This document shows, one piece after another, positions 1 to 10,215 of a stretch of 64,000 nt of DNA. How positions within the stretch are numbered: position 1 is the stretch's first letter; each line of letters opens with the position of its first letter. Below the pieces are notes generated by a model, which was not told the DNA's origin, did not search any database, and worked only from the letters and a program-made list of their open reading frames with translations. The position numbers and the translations under genes were made by a program. Source of the stretch: CAWBRT01 sp963832785 (lineage in GTDB: Bacteria; Acidobacteriota; Terriglobia; Terriglobales; Acidobacteriaceae); assembly GCA_963832785.1 (NCBI GenBank), contig CAWHVF010000005.1, forward strand, positions 372,001-436,000, in the 5' to 3' direction.

Positions 1-439
1 GTGGCGATTGGAAGCTACCTTTTATTGGGGTACTACTTTAGTCCTGCCTGAAAAGTGAGGATAGGCTTTTGGCTTTAGTCCTATCGCGCTCCGTAACAGG
101 GACTAAGGTGCGATATTCCTCGGGTTTATACGGCATGTTAAAGCCATGGCTTGACGCAAATCAAACCAATTACAGCATAGGCACTGCGTGCTTGCGTGGT
201 GATTTGCGTCAGGAGAGCTTTCGTACTGGCATTCCCATTCCTGTTTCTCCCAAAATGGGAGCAGGTAGAACCTTTTGACCATTGCCAACGTACTAAAAAT
301 AGCAATACTAATGCAACAATAACCAGTGCAGTCATAAGGCAATAACAGTAGTACTAATTATTCCCAACTTTGGGCCAGTTGGTGCGGGTACTTCCTGTTG
401 TCAAGTCCAGGCTTCTGCTGACCTGTCGGGAGGAGCACT
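1..439. other. Non-coding, AT-rich leader region
   Basis: No credible gene is seen. The stretch is visibly more AT-rich than the rest of the window. It carries a perfect 10-bp inverted repeat (GACGCAAATC at 153-162, GATTTGCGTC at 201-210) separated by 38 nt, and a smaller hairpin-like pair around 59-96 (GGATAGG / CCTATC). These could be regulatory RNA structure or an operator for the regulator starting at 440, but no known riboswitch core is recognised. Confidence 0.4.
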
Positions 440-1123
440 ATGGCGGCAACCTCGAAAGCGACCGTCCCCGTCACAGTATTGGTTTCTGAGAGTACAGAAA
501 TTGGCTGCGAGCTGCTTTGCTCGGGGCTGACTTCGAACTTGCAGGAGCTGGTGATTGCGGCTGCTGGGACCAGCTCTAAATCCATTCTGCAAGCCGTCGC
601 TGAATGTTGTCCGGCGGTACTCCTGGTTAGTCTTGTGCTTCAGGATGGCCCGACCGCTGGGCTGACGGTGTTGAAAGAGGTACGTAAAATCGACCCCAAG
701 ACCGCCTGCGTACTTATGATTGACCACCCGTCCTCCGACATCGCCATGGAGGCCTTCCGCCGCGGGGCGCGTGGCGTTTTTCTGCGCACCAGCCGCTTGC
801 CCATGCTGTGGCGTTGCATTGACGTGGTTCGTAGCGGCCAGATCTGGATCAGCAGTGCGGATCTCTGCTCTGTGCTGGCGTCGTTCTCCACTACCCCTCC
901 CTTGTCGTTCAACAACGCCAAAGGGGAGGAGCTGCTTACCAACCGCGAGCGGGAGATGGTGGCGCTGGTGATGCAAGGGTTGAGCAATCGGGAGATCGCG
1001 CAGCAAGCAAGGATAAGTGGCCATACCGTAAAAAATTACCTGCTGCGAATTTTTGACAAGCTCGGAGTTTCCAGCCGCGCGGAGCTAATCGTTCAGACCA
1101 TCGGCCGGCTGAATGGCAATTGA
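440..1123 (+). CDS. NarL/FixJ-type DNA-binding response regulator with degenerate receiver
   Basis: The 227-residue protein has a receiver-like N-terminal domain (about residues 10-130) and a C-terminal LuxR/NarL helix-turn-helix (about 163-223), seen in the run LTNREREMVALVMQGLSNRE followed by HTVKNYL and KLGVSSRAEL. In the receiver, the place where the phosphoacceptor Asp normally ends strand beta-3 reads VLLVSLVLQDG, so Ser appears to replace Asp. The N-terminal acidic pair is also poor. It therefore probably works without classical phosphorylation. The start is supported by GGGAGGAG at 428-435. It lies 0.5 kb upstream of a large hybrid kinase on the same strand, but partnership is only a guess. 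The regulator class is certain; the target genes are unknown. Confidence 0.88.
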   Translation: MAATSKATVPVTVLVSESTEIGCELLCSGLTSNLQELVIAAAGTSSKSILQAVAECCPAVLLVSLVLQDGPTAGLTVLKEVRKIDPKTACVLMIDHPSSDIAMEAFRRGARGVFLRTSRLPMLWRCIDVVRSGQIWISSADLCSVLASFSTTPPLSFNNAKGEELLTNREREMVALVMQGLSNREIAQQARISGHTVKNYLLRIFDKLGVSSRAELIVQTIGRLNGN

Positions 1124-1642
1124 CGCCCCCCTGAGTCACCGGCTGGCGGCGCGCCTTCTCTTAGCAGGGTCCGATATGCTGCCAACCAACGGTGCCCGGT
1201 CTAAAAGTTACCTGGGTCCTTCGGGCATGGGCACTTAACCGCGCCTCGCACTCGCGCTCCTGAGAGCCGTTCTGCCTCAAGAAGAAAGAGCTTTCCGGCT
1301 TCTTGTGCTTTTCCCGCCATACGGCCAGAGTTGCTTACAGCCGTCTGTTCCGCGTTGGCACGTTCAGCAGGACAACGGAACTCAGGGCGTGGCGCCACCA
1401 GGAATGGTTCGTTTGGCGCCACGCCGCGATTACCCGGCTGAGATATGCAAACCAACGCAACCGCTCAGCAGCAAAAGACCGGTGATGAAAAGGCAGCGAC
1501 GGATGCGTTGCCAGTAATGTCCTGGGACTGAAGCCGCAACTACTTCCGGTTCGGCTTCAGCCAGGCCCGCGCGGGAGCGCCTGGGTGATTTTGCTGGCGA
1601 CAATCGCGGCGCGCCCTGTTACCGCCACTCCGGGAGATTGAA
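1124..1642. other. 519-bp intergenic region with strong hairpin
   Basis: No gene is recognised. A perfect 12-bp inverted repeat (GGCGTGGCGCCA at 1386-1397, TGGCGCCACGCC at 1414-1425) with a 16-nt loop could form a very stable stem-loop. No T-tract follows, so it is not a canonical intrinsic terminator. The end of the region carries GGGAG at 1632-1636, placed correctly as the ribosome binding site for an ATG at 1643. Confidence 0.5.
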
Positions 1643-4600
1643 ATGGCCGGCAACCAGCATTTTGTTGTGTCTCCTGAAGCGATTCGCGTCCTGCTAATCG
1701 AGGACGTTCAGGCCGACGCCGATCTGTGCGTAGCCGAGGCTCTCAAGCGCCGGCTTTAAGGTGAAGGCCGACATCGTGCAGGCGAAAGCCGACGTCGCCC
1801 GGCGCCTCGAGACCAGCCGCTACGACGTGATTCTGGCCGACTACACCCTGCCCGGATGGATCGGAATGGATGCTTTGCAGATGGTGCGGCAGCGGCAGGA
1901 AGAGGTTCCATTCATCGTGGTGACCGGGACCATTGGGGCGGATTTGGCGGTCGAGTGCGTCAAGAAGGGGGCTTCCGACTTTGTCCTCAAAGACAAACTT
2001 GTGCGTCTTCCGCTGGCTGTCCGGCGCGCTTTGCAGGGGAAAGCCATCAAAGAGCAGCGCAATTGCGCGCTGAACGAGCTGGCGGCCAGCGAGGAGAAGT
2101 TTCGCAGCCTTATAGAAACTTCACCCGATGCAATTTTCGTGGTGAGCCAGGACAAGCTGGTATTCTGCAATCCCGCTACTACCAAGCTGCTGGGGGCCAG
2201 CACAGCCGAGCAGCTCATCGGAAAAGACGCGTTCGACATAGTCCATCCGGACTGCCTGGCCGACATCAAGCAGCGAATTAAGCTCAGCTTGCAACAGCGC
2301 CTGCCATTGCCCGCGGCTGAACAAGTCCTGGTTCGCCTGGATGGCACGCCGGTGACCGTGGAAAGCGTGTCGATTCCATTTGTCTGGAAAGGGTCGCCGG
2401 CGATTGAGGTCGTCACCCGCGACATCACGCAACGCAAGCTGGCGGAACAGACTATTCTGGACTGGCAAAAGCGCATGGAGCTGGCCGAACGGGCCGGCCT
2501 GGGGCTCTGGGAATGGAACATCGAGACCGATACGCGCACGTGGCTGGGCGCGGTCTACCGCCAAATGTACGGGCGCGGCAACTCATCCAGCATGGAACAG
2601 TTTCTCGCCCGGGTGCATCCTGAAGACCGGCTGAGAGTGGAGAAGGCGCTCCGGGAGCTGGCGGCAGGCAACGCTACTTATGCGGAGGAATTCCGGGTAG
2701 TCAAGCCGGACGGGACCGTGCTGTGGGTGGACTCGCGCGCGGCCGTCGTCCCGGGCCATCCCTCCCGCATAGTCGGCATCGCCATCGACATAACTTTTCG
2801 CAAGCGGGCCGAGGAAGAACTGCGCATAAGAGAGAAACAGATTGCGCACCTGGCCAGCTTCACCGAGCACAATCCGGAGCCCATCTTCGAAACCGACCTG
2901 CAAGGAAAGGTCACCTATGCCAACTCGGCGGCCGAAACCCTCTTCCCTGAGCTGATGAGCGCCGGAGCCGGGCACCCGCTTTTACACGACTGGCCTGGAA
3001 TAACAGCGCGCCTGATGAACAATTGCGGGCAGAGGCTGGAGCGGGAGATCGAAGCCGGAGGGCTCATTTTTCTGCAAGAAAATCACTGCTCCCCGAGCCT
3101 CGGTGTTGTGCGTTCCTACCTGATAGATATCACCCGGCGCAAGCGCAACGAGGAGCAGTTGAAAACCACGGCGGCGCGGCTGCGCGCCATCATGCAGCAT
3201 GCGCCCATCGGTATCGATATCGTGGACCGCGAAACGCGCATCATCGAGAGCAACACCACCTACCAGCAGATCACCGGCTACTCGGAAGAAGAGCTGCGGG
3301 GGAAGAGTTTCAAGGAGTACACCCACCCGGAGGATGTCCGCTCTAGTCTCGAACTTTTCGACACGCTCTGCGGCGAGGAAGCGCAAGCTTACGAAACGGA
3401 AAAACGCTACATTCGCAAGGACGGCCGGACGGTCTGGGTACGCCTCCGGGCTTCAAAACTTAACCAGGAGCAAAGGATCGACATTGTCGAAGATATCACC
3501 GAGCGGCGCGAAGCCCTGGAGCGCATCAAGCAGGGCGAGGCGCGGTTTCGCCGCCTGATCGAATCCAACGTTGTCGGCGTAATTATCAGCAGCGTGGATG
3601 GCGGCATCTCCGATGCCAACGACGCTTTCCTAAAGATGCTCGGCTATACACGGCGGGACTTGGAGCGGGGGCTTCGCTGGCGGAACCTGAGCCCCAGCGA
3701 ATACACGGCGCTGGACGACGCCTCCGTCGAGGAGATCATAAGAACCGGCAGCTTCCAGCCGTACGAAAAGGAGTTCATCCGCCGAGACGGCTCGCGGGTG
3801 CCGGTGATTGTTGGCGGGACATTGACCGAGGGCAACGAAGCGATTGTCTTTGTGCTGGATATCACTGAGCGGAAGAAAACTCAGGCTGAGCTGCAGCAGT
3901 TGGCGCGGATCGTGGAGTCCGCGGATGTCGCCATCATCTCGCTCGCGCTGGATGGCACTATCCTGAGTTGGAACAAGGGTGCCGAACGGCTGCTCGGTTA
4001 CAGCCAAAGCGAAATCGTCGGCACCTCCGAGGACATCTTGCTGCCCGCCGGCAACAAGTCGGAATGGGTGTCGGCCAGAGAGGCTGCCGCCCAGGGCAAA
4101 GGCCTGGAAGAATACAGAACCGTCCTGACCGCCAAGAATGGAGAACAGAGGCCGGTGGCTTTGACCATCTCCCTCGTCAGGGATTCGGGCGGGAAGGTGG
4201 TCGGCATCTCCAAAATCGTGAACGACCGGACACAGGTGGTAAAGGCGCAACAACTGGAAGAACAGTTCCGCCAGGCGCAAAAGCTGGAATCACTGGGCCG
4301 TTTGGCGGGCGGCGTGGCCCACGACTTCAACAACCTGCTGATGGTCATCAGCAGTTGGGCCCAGATGCTGCAAGACGAGCTCAGGCCGGAAGATAAGTTG
4401 CGGAAGAATACCCAGCAGATCATCAAGGCAGCGGGGCGGGCGGCCAGCCTCACCCAGCAGATGCTTGCCTTCAGCCGTAAACAGGTGCTGGCGCCGCAGA
4501 GCATCGATTTGAACGTCATTATCGACGAGACCACCAGGATGGCCAAGCGGCTGATCCGCGAGGACATCGAACTGTCCTTCCTGCCGGGCAGGCCGCTTTC

Positions 4601-5420
4601 CGCCATTGAAGCCGACCCGGGCCAGATCACGCAGGTTCTGCTGAACCTGTGCGTTAATGCACGGGACGCGATGCCCAATGGCGGCAAGCTTACAATTCAA
4701 ACGCGCGACGTCGAAGTCAACGCCCGGGAGGCGGCTTCCATCGGCGCGGCGTTCGCCCCCGGCAAGTACGTCATGATCGAGGTAAAAGACACCGGAACCG
4801 GAATAAGCAAAGATGTTCAGGCGCGAATCTTCGAGCCATTTTTCACCACCAAGCCGATGGGGCAGGGAACCGGCCTGGGGCTGTCGATGGTTTACGGCGT
4901 TGTAAAACAGAGCGGCGGCGACATTTTGGTCGACAGCGAACCCGGGCGCGGCACCAGCTTCAAGCTGTATTTCCCCCGGGCCGAGAAACGGATGGAGAAA
5001 AAGCCGGTGGAACTTGGCGCCATGCGCGGCCTTGGCGAGGTAATCCTGGTGGTGGAAGACGAGGACGCGCTGAGGGAAGCGGTATGCGAACACCTCAGCC
5101 AGAACGGGTACATAGTACTGCACGCCGCCGATGGGCAGGAGGCGCTGGAACTCGCGCAGCGACGCGCCGGCCCCATCCACGTGTTGCTGGCCGACGTGAT
5201 AATGCCCAAGATGAGCGGCCCTGAGCTTGCGCGCCGCCTTCGCCACTGGCATCCGCGGATGGTCACCCTGTACATGTCGGGCTACACGGACGACGCCATT
5301 CTCGATCAGGGTATACTGCGCCCCGGCATGCAATTGATCCAAAAACCGTTCTCGTTCTCCACCCTTTCCAGAAAGCTGCGGGAATCGCTGGGTGGCAAGA
5401 CGCTGGAAGCCGCAGTTTGA
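1643..5420 (+). CDS. Multi-PAS hybrid sensor histidine kinase, N-terminal receiver interrupted by a frameshift
   Basis: The long open frame begins at GTG 1761 and encodes 1219 residues. Numbered from there, the order is: rest of a receiver (phosphoacceptor D27 in ILADYTLPG), about six PAS domains (roughly 108-830), a HisKA dimerisation domain with H854 in GGVAHDFNNLL, a HATPase domain, and a C-terminal receiver (D1145 in LLADVIMPK). The missing start of the first receiver lies in another frame. ATG 1643, with GGGAG six bases upstream, encodes RVLLIEDVQADADL, which is beta-1 with its acidic pocket. That frame stops at TAA 1757-1759 exactly where frame 1761 supplies the matching AGFKVKADIV. A 2-nt deletion or 1-nt insertion near 1748-1752 would explain this. 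It is either a sequence error or a real lesion. The protein is probably cytoplasmic, as no membrane segment is seen. Confidence 0.85.
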
Positions 5421-5586
5421 TGGCGCAACGCCCAGCTTGAATCTTCCCCCGCAATAATGTTTTGAGCGCCTGGCGGACTGGCGTGGACACGCGTGGATTG
5501 CGGCCGGCCGGCAGGGCGAACCTTTCCGCCGGCCCCTGGGCGGCGGGACAATATCGGGGCGCGCCGCATTCAGGTATGATTGGCCG

Positions 5587-6942
5587 TTGATCTTCTTGGC
5601 GGGGAGTGAACTGCTGAAGCGGGAACCCAGGCTGTCACAAGGCGTGGCGCACGCGCTGCGGGCGCTCAGCCATCGCAACTACAAACTCTTTTTCAGCGGC
5701 CAGAGCATATCGCTCATCGGCACCTGGATGACGCGAATCGCCACCGCCTGGTTGGTCTACCGCCTCACTCATTCGCCGGTCTTGCTGGGAGTCGTCAGCT
5801 TTGCCGGCCAGGTGCCGACCTTCATCTTCGCTCCTTTCGCCGGCGTCTGGGTCGACCGTCTCAACCGCCATCGCGTGCTCGTCGTCACCCAAACGCTGGC
5901 CATGATCCAGTCGTTCGGGCTGGCGGTTTTGGCGCTGCTGCACATCATCAATGTGTGGGAGATCCTGGCGTTGCAGGCTTTCCAGGGGCTCATCAATGCC
6001 TTTGACACGCCGGCCCGCCAGGCTTTCGTCATCCAGATGGTGGAAGACAAAGAGGACTTGAGCAGCGCCATAGCCCTGAACTCATCGATGGTAAACATGG
6101 CGCGCCTGATTGGGCCCTCCGTTGCCGGCATCATCATCGCCGTGGTGGGGGAGGGCTACTGCTTTCTGATCGACGGCTTCAGCTATCTGGCGGTGATCGC
6201 CTCGTTGCTGGCCATGACGGTGGTGCCTCAGAGCTTCGCTTCGGCCAAGCACAGCGCGCTGCGGCAACTGAAGGACGGCTGGCATTACGTCTCGCGGTTC
6301 GCGCCCATTCGCTGGGTTCTGTTGCTGCTGGCGCTGATGAGCCTCATGGGCATGCCTTACACGGTGCTGATGCCCATCTTCGCCGGCAAGATCCTCCAGG
6401 GCGGCGCGCACACGCTCGGCTTTCTCATGGGCATCGTCGGGGTGGGCGCGCTGATAGGCGCATTTTCCCTGGCCATGCGCAAATCCGTGCTCGGATTGGG
6501 CAAGCTCATCCCGATTGCCGCCGCTACTTTCGGTGTGGCGCTGGTCGTCTTCGCCAATTCGCGGATTCTCTGGCTGTCCATGCTGCTGATGCTGCCTACT
6601 GGCTACGGCATGATGACGCAGATGGCCTCCAGCAACACCATCCTGCAGACCATCGTTGAAGACGATAAACGCGGCCGCGTCATGAGCTACTACACCATGG
6701 CGGTGATGGGCATGACGCCTTTCGGCAGCCTGATGGCCGGCCTGGTAGCGGCCAGGATCGGCGCCCCGGCAACGCTCACCTTCACCGGCCTGTGCTGCGT
6801 GGGCGGAGCACTGCTGTTCGCCTTCAAGCTGCCCGAGATTCGCCGCCTGGTGCGTCCCATTTACGCCGGGCTGGGCATCGTTCCGGAAATCGCCGCCGGA
6901 CTTCAGGATGCCTCGGCCCTGCAGACCCCGCCTGAAGACTAG
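5587..6942 (+). CDS. MFS transporter (MFS_3 / enterobactin-exporter-like)
   Basis: About 450 residues with 10-12 hydrophobic helices. The N-terminal LSHRNYKLFFSGQSISLIGTW motif and the FAGVWVDRLNRHRVL loop between helices 2 and 3 are typical of the EntS-like MFS_3 family of drug or siderophore exporters. The inner-membrane substrate cannot be read from sequence. The start is uncertain: TTG 5587 gives the longest frame, while GGGGAG at 5601-5606 lies inside the frame and would better serve a non-ATG start further in (CTG at 5611). It is convergent with xsc across a 93-bp gap, and the 166 bp upstream contain a GGCCGGC/GCCGGCC hairpin. Confidence 0.85.
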   Translation: MIFLAGSELLKREPRLSQGVAHALRALSHRNYKLFFSGQSISLIGTWMTRIATAWLVYRLTHSPVLLGVVSFAGQVPTFIFAPFAGVWVDRLNRHRVLVVTQTLAMIQSFGLAVLALLHIINVWEILALQAFQGLINAFDTPARQAFVIQMVEDKEDLSSAIALNSSMVNMARLIGPSVAGIIIAVVGEGYCFLIDGFSYLAVIASLLAMTVVPQSFASAKHSALRQLKDGWHYVSRFAPIRWVLLLLALMSLMGMPYTVLMPIFAGKILQGGAHTLGFLMGIVGVGALIGAFSLAMRKSVLGLGKLIPIAAATFGVALVVFANSRILWLSMLLMLPTGYGMMTQMASSNTILQTIVEDDKRGRVMSYYTMAVMGMTPFGSLMAGLVAARIGAPATLTFTGLCCVGGALLFAFKLPEIRRLVRPIYAGLGIVPEIAAGLQDASALQTPPED

Positions 6943-7035
6943 CCTGCCTGGCCGCTGAGTCACCAGCCCTGTTTTAAAGCCGCTTTCCTGGCTGCGGCCC
7001 GGTGCGCGGCCAGAGCGCACGAGGGCCAGACGTGC

Positions 7036-8847
7036 TCATTGAAAGTCCTTGTACTTTTCCAATAGACGAACGGGCTTTTTCAAGGCATCGCGGCGGAAGG
7101 GTTCACCCAGTTCTTGCGAGTCGACGACCAGGTTTATCACCGTAGGCTTGCCGCTTTGCAGCGCCTCGCGCAGCGTGCCGGCAAGCTCCGATTCGCGCTC
7201 CACCTTCATGCCGTTGGCGCCCATGGCGCGCGCCACGGCGGCAAAATCCGGATTCGCCAGGTTTGTTCCCGCGAAGCGGCTGCTGTAATAGTCGATCTGG
7301 TTGCGTTTCTCCGCGCCCCACTGGGCGTTGTTCCACACCACGGCAACCACCGGAATCTCCTCGCGCACCGCCGTCATCACCTCCGCCAGGCTCATGCCCC
7401 AGGCGCCGTCGCCGACATGCGCCACCACGGGAAGATCCGGGCGCCCAAGCTTGGCGCCGAGAGCAGTCGGATACGAGTAGCCGCAGTTGCCCCAACTCAT
7501 GGCGGCGAAGAAGCGGCGCGGCTCCTCGAAGTGCAAATAACTGTTGGCAACCGATGAGATGTTGCCGATGTCAGTCGTGACTACAGTGTTCTTCGGCAGC
7601 GTCTCCGAGATGATCTTCAGCGCGCGGCGCGGGCTGATGGGCTCGCCGTGGCGGGAGGAAATGCGTTCGAGTTCATCCTCCCAGGCCTTCTTGCGTTCCT
7701 GAATTTTGCCCACCACCTCGCCGCGGCGGGTGCGCTCCGGAGCGATGGCCCGCGCCCGCTCGAGCAGGGCCTGCGCGGTTTGCGCCGCGTCGCCACATAT
7801 GCCGAGCGTGACCCGCTTGGTCAAGCCGAGCACGCGATGATCGCCGTCCACCTGAATGATCTGCGCGTTTTTCGGCCAGTAGTCGATTCCGTACTGCGGC
7901 AGCGTGCCGAATGGGCCCAGGCGGTAGCCCAGCGCGAGGACCACGTCGGCTTCGGCGATGAGCTGCATGGCCGCCTTCGAACCTTGATAGCCGAGCGGAC
8001 CGGCGGCCAGTTCGTGCGATGCCGGGAAGGCGTCGGTATGCAGATAGGAGCAAACCACCGGAGCCGTGAGGTATTCCGCCAGCGCGCGCGCCTGCGTCAC
8101 CGCGTCGCCCTGCACGACGCCGCCCCCGGCCACGATCACGGGAAACTTCGCCTGACACAGCGCCCGCGCCGCGGCTTCGATCTGTTCTGGCGATCCAGCC
8201 CCGCGCTCCAGCGTTGGCGAAGGGTAAATCTCGGTTTCAATCTCGCCGTAAAAATAATCTCGCGGAACATCGACCTGCACCGGACCCAGCTCGGCCTTGG
8301 CGATGTAGAACGCCCGCCGGAAGAGCTCGGCCATGCGCTCCGGACGGTTGACCTGCGCCTGCCATTTCGTAATCTTGGAAAATATCGGGAGCTGCTCGGT
8401 CTCCTGGAATCCGCCCAGTCCCGTTCCCATAGAGGCCGCCGAGGGCGTGCAGAAAACCATGGGAGTGTGCGCCCAGTAGGCGGCGGCCACCGCGGTGACA
8501 AAGTTGGTGATGCCGGGCCCGTTCTGGGCAATGGAAAAGCTCGGACGGTTGGTAATGCGCGCGTATCCATCCGCCATGTGGATGGCGTTCTGCTCGTGAC
8601 AGACCGGCAGGAAGCGAATGCCGGCCGCGGCGAACAGATCGAGGGCGTCCATGTACGCCGACCCGACAATGCCCGGAACCAGGGTTATTCCTTCCGCCAC
8701 CAGCGTCTCGACGAGCGCCTCGCTGGTAGTCATCCTGGTGCGCGGCCGCGTCAGGTGGCGATGAACGATTTGCGGCCCCGCCTCGACCTGGCGTCCGGCC
8801 TCTGTTGTGGCTTCAACCTCGCGAATGTTTGCACTTGTCTGGCTCAT
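7036..8847 (-). CDS. xsc: Sulfoacetaldehyde acetyltransferase
   Basis: A 603-residue thiamine-diphosphate enzyme that converts sulfoacetaldehyde plus phosphate to acetyl phosphate and sulfite, the desulfonation step for taurine and isethionate breakdown. The TPP motif runs from GDGAWGMSL to VVWNN, followed by AQWGAEKRN. The cofactor-activating Glu sits in CHEQNAIHMADGYAR. Segments that I recall as characteristic of Xsc rather than acetolactate synthase include QNGPGITNFVTAV, GFQETEQ, GPLGYQGSKAAM, YGIDYWPK and the C-terminal QELGEPFRRDALKKPV. The start at 8847 is chosen because AGAGG lies about ten bases upstream; an in-frame extension to 8898 lacks this. No phosphate acetyltransferase, taurine dehydrogenase or transaminase adjoins it. 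suyAB, 5.5 kb away, also yields sulfite. Confidence 0.88.
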   Translation of the reverse strand: MSQTSANIREVEATTEAGRQVEAGPQIVHRHLTRPRTRMTTSEALVETLVAEGITLVPGIVGSAYMDALDLFAAAGIRFLPVCHEQNAIHMADGYARITNRPSFSIAQNGPGITNFVTAVAAAYWAHTPMVFCTPSAASMGTGLGGFQETEQLPIFSKITKWQAQVNRPERMAELFRRAFYIAKAELGPVQVDVPRDYFYGEIETEIYPSPTLERGAGSPEQIEAAARALCQAKFPVIVAGGGVVQGDAVTQARALAEYLTAPVVCSYLHTDAFPASHELAAGPLGYQGSKAAMQLIAEADVVLALGYRLGPFGTLPQYGIDYWPKNAQIIQVDGDHRVLGLTKRVTLGICGDAAQTAQALLERARAIAPERTRRGEVVGKIQERKKAWEDELERISSRHGEPISPRRALKIISETLPKNTVVTTDIGNISSVANSYLHFEEPRRFFAAMSWGNCGYSYPTALGAKLGRPDLPVVAHVGDGAWGMSLAEVMTAVREEIPVVAVVWNNAQWGAEKRNQIDYYSSRFAGTNLANPDFAAVARAMGANGMKVERESELAGTLREALQSGKPTVINLVVDSQELGEPFRRDALKKPVRLLEKYKDFQ

Positions 8848-9030
8848 ATAGGCGACCTCTCGTGACACATCTCGGATTTGTGAAGTTGGATTAGGCACGC
8901 GCGCGCCGGCGGCGTGAAGAGTGCGTACACGCCTTTGATGAGATGCTCGACGCCAGAGTTGCCCCGAGTCGCTGCTGACCGCGCGCTTCGGTCATCTGGG
9001 TGGATTTGGGGCGCCGGCAAAGCTCAAGGT

Positions 9031-9981
9031 TTAGGGGAACGGAACTTTGAAAGCTCTGCTGTGCCCGTCCACTACCGTTGAGCACGTTACCGTTACCGGA
9101 GAGGGGAAAACCAGCTTCACGGTTTCAGGGAATCTGATCGTTAAGCACTGCGCGGTAGGGTCAAGCTGGAAACTAGCAACGTGCTTGGAGAGTTCCTTGG
9201 GAAAAATGGAGGCAGGAATCTTGCAAGCTGACGCCACAACCTTCTCCCAATCCGGCCGCGTAGCACAGACCGCCGGCTTGAGATTGGTGCCGTCCAAACG
9301 ACGTACTGCTGTAATCACTGCCTTGGCAAGCTTCTCGGAGCAAGAATAAACGTTAAAGAGATGCCAGCTCAGATCTCTTGCAAACGAGATAGCACCTTGG
9401 TCGGGATGGATTTCGGGAGAAGGCCCAATATAGCCTCTAGCGTCCGGCTCTTCCAGAAAGTAACCAAGGTGCGGGCCGTTCGGCAACCACAGCGCCACTC
9501 CGCGAAGCCGACCCTGCTGGTGCTTTAGCTTATTGGCAATCCGCAGCGTTCTCTTGTACTCAGCGATGTTGCTGTGAAAGACCTTTGCTCCCGGAAGCTT
9601 GTTTTCGATCACATATTTGTCCGCAAAAATCGGCTGTTTTTTCGCAGAACTCGGATCGGCCAAAGTCTTGAGTATCAAATAACAGTCGTCAAGGTGCTCC
9701 TGTAAAGCCCGCAAGAAATCTTCTTGGTGCTTCAAAAGCTCAGACATCTCCAAGCTGGTCGAAGTTGTGGCCGTTCGATATTCCGCAGCCTTGGCAATAT
9801 AGGCGTCGTAGACCTTGAGAAACGCACTGCCAAGCTTTTGCAATGACATTGAATAAATCGAATCAGGATGCCGGAGTTGCTGTTGAACAAAAAACAACAC
9901 CGACTGCGGGATTGCATCAAGCAGGTTTACTGCTGCCGGGCAAAGATTTCCGTCTCTTTTAAGGCTTCTGATGATCTCCAT
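9031..9981 (-). CDS. Hypothetical protein
   Basis: No family is recognised. The product is a soluble protein of 316 residues with no signal peptide or membrane helix. It is rich in Lys, Leu and Ala, with a helical N-terminal half (QEDFLRALQEHLDDCYLILK) and a C-terminal part rich in beta-strand-like segments. ATG 9981 is preferred because AGGAGCG stands about nine bases upstream; the frame stays open to a GTG at 10032. GC content is visibly lower than its neighbours, hinting at recent acquisition. It lies upstream of xsc on the same strand with an 183-bp gap, but nothing links the two in function. Confidence 0.6.
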   Translation of the reverse strand: MEIIRSLKRDGNLCPAAVNLLDAIPQSVLFFVQQQLRHPDSIYSMSLQKLGSAFLKVYDAYIAKAAEYRTATTSTSLEMSELLKHQEDFLRALQEHLDDCYLILKTLADPSSAKKQPIFADKYVIENKLPGAKVFHSNIAEYKRTLRIANKLKHQQGRLRGVALWLPNGPHLGYFLEEPDARGYIGPSPEIHPDQGAISFARDLSWHLFNVYSCSEKLAKAVITAVRRLDGTNLKPAVCATRPDWEKVVASACKIPASIFPKELSKHVASFQLDPTAQCLTIRFPETVKLVFPSPVTVTCSTVVDGHSRAFKVPFP

Positions 9982-10215
9982 AAGGCGCCGCTCCTGAGAA
10001 TCGAGCTTGCGCCAGTATACCGGAAAAGACACTCGATGTTCGCCTTATATTCGCCCATGCTTCTCCGGCCATGGAAGCAGCGGGATAACGGGGCCTTGCT
10101 AATTGCTGCCTGCATCGTTGTCGCAATTCGGCTCCGGGTGAACTGATTAAGCCCAGCCCCGAGCTCACAGCCACGATTGTGGCTTCGGTACAGTTGGCGC
10201 GGATGGTGCTGAGGG

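Noticed and set aside
153..210. Cyclic-di-GMP riboswitch suggested by GACGCAAA
   Set aside because: Only this short string matches; the rest of the conserved core and the second helix are not recognisable.
69..278. Short open frames in the first 440 bp
   Set aside because: No ribosome binding site or recognisable product; composition unlike neighbouring genes.
4290..5678. Long open frame antisense to the hybrid kinase
   Set aside because: It is a high-GC shadow of a clearly coding strand; composition is Arg/His/Gly-rich without recognisable motifs.
7648..8865. Open frame of about 400 codons antisense to xsc
   Set aside because: Shadow of the xsc coding strand; no domain, and xsc is well supported.
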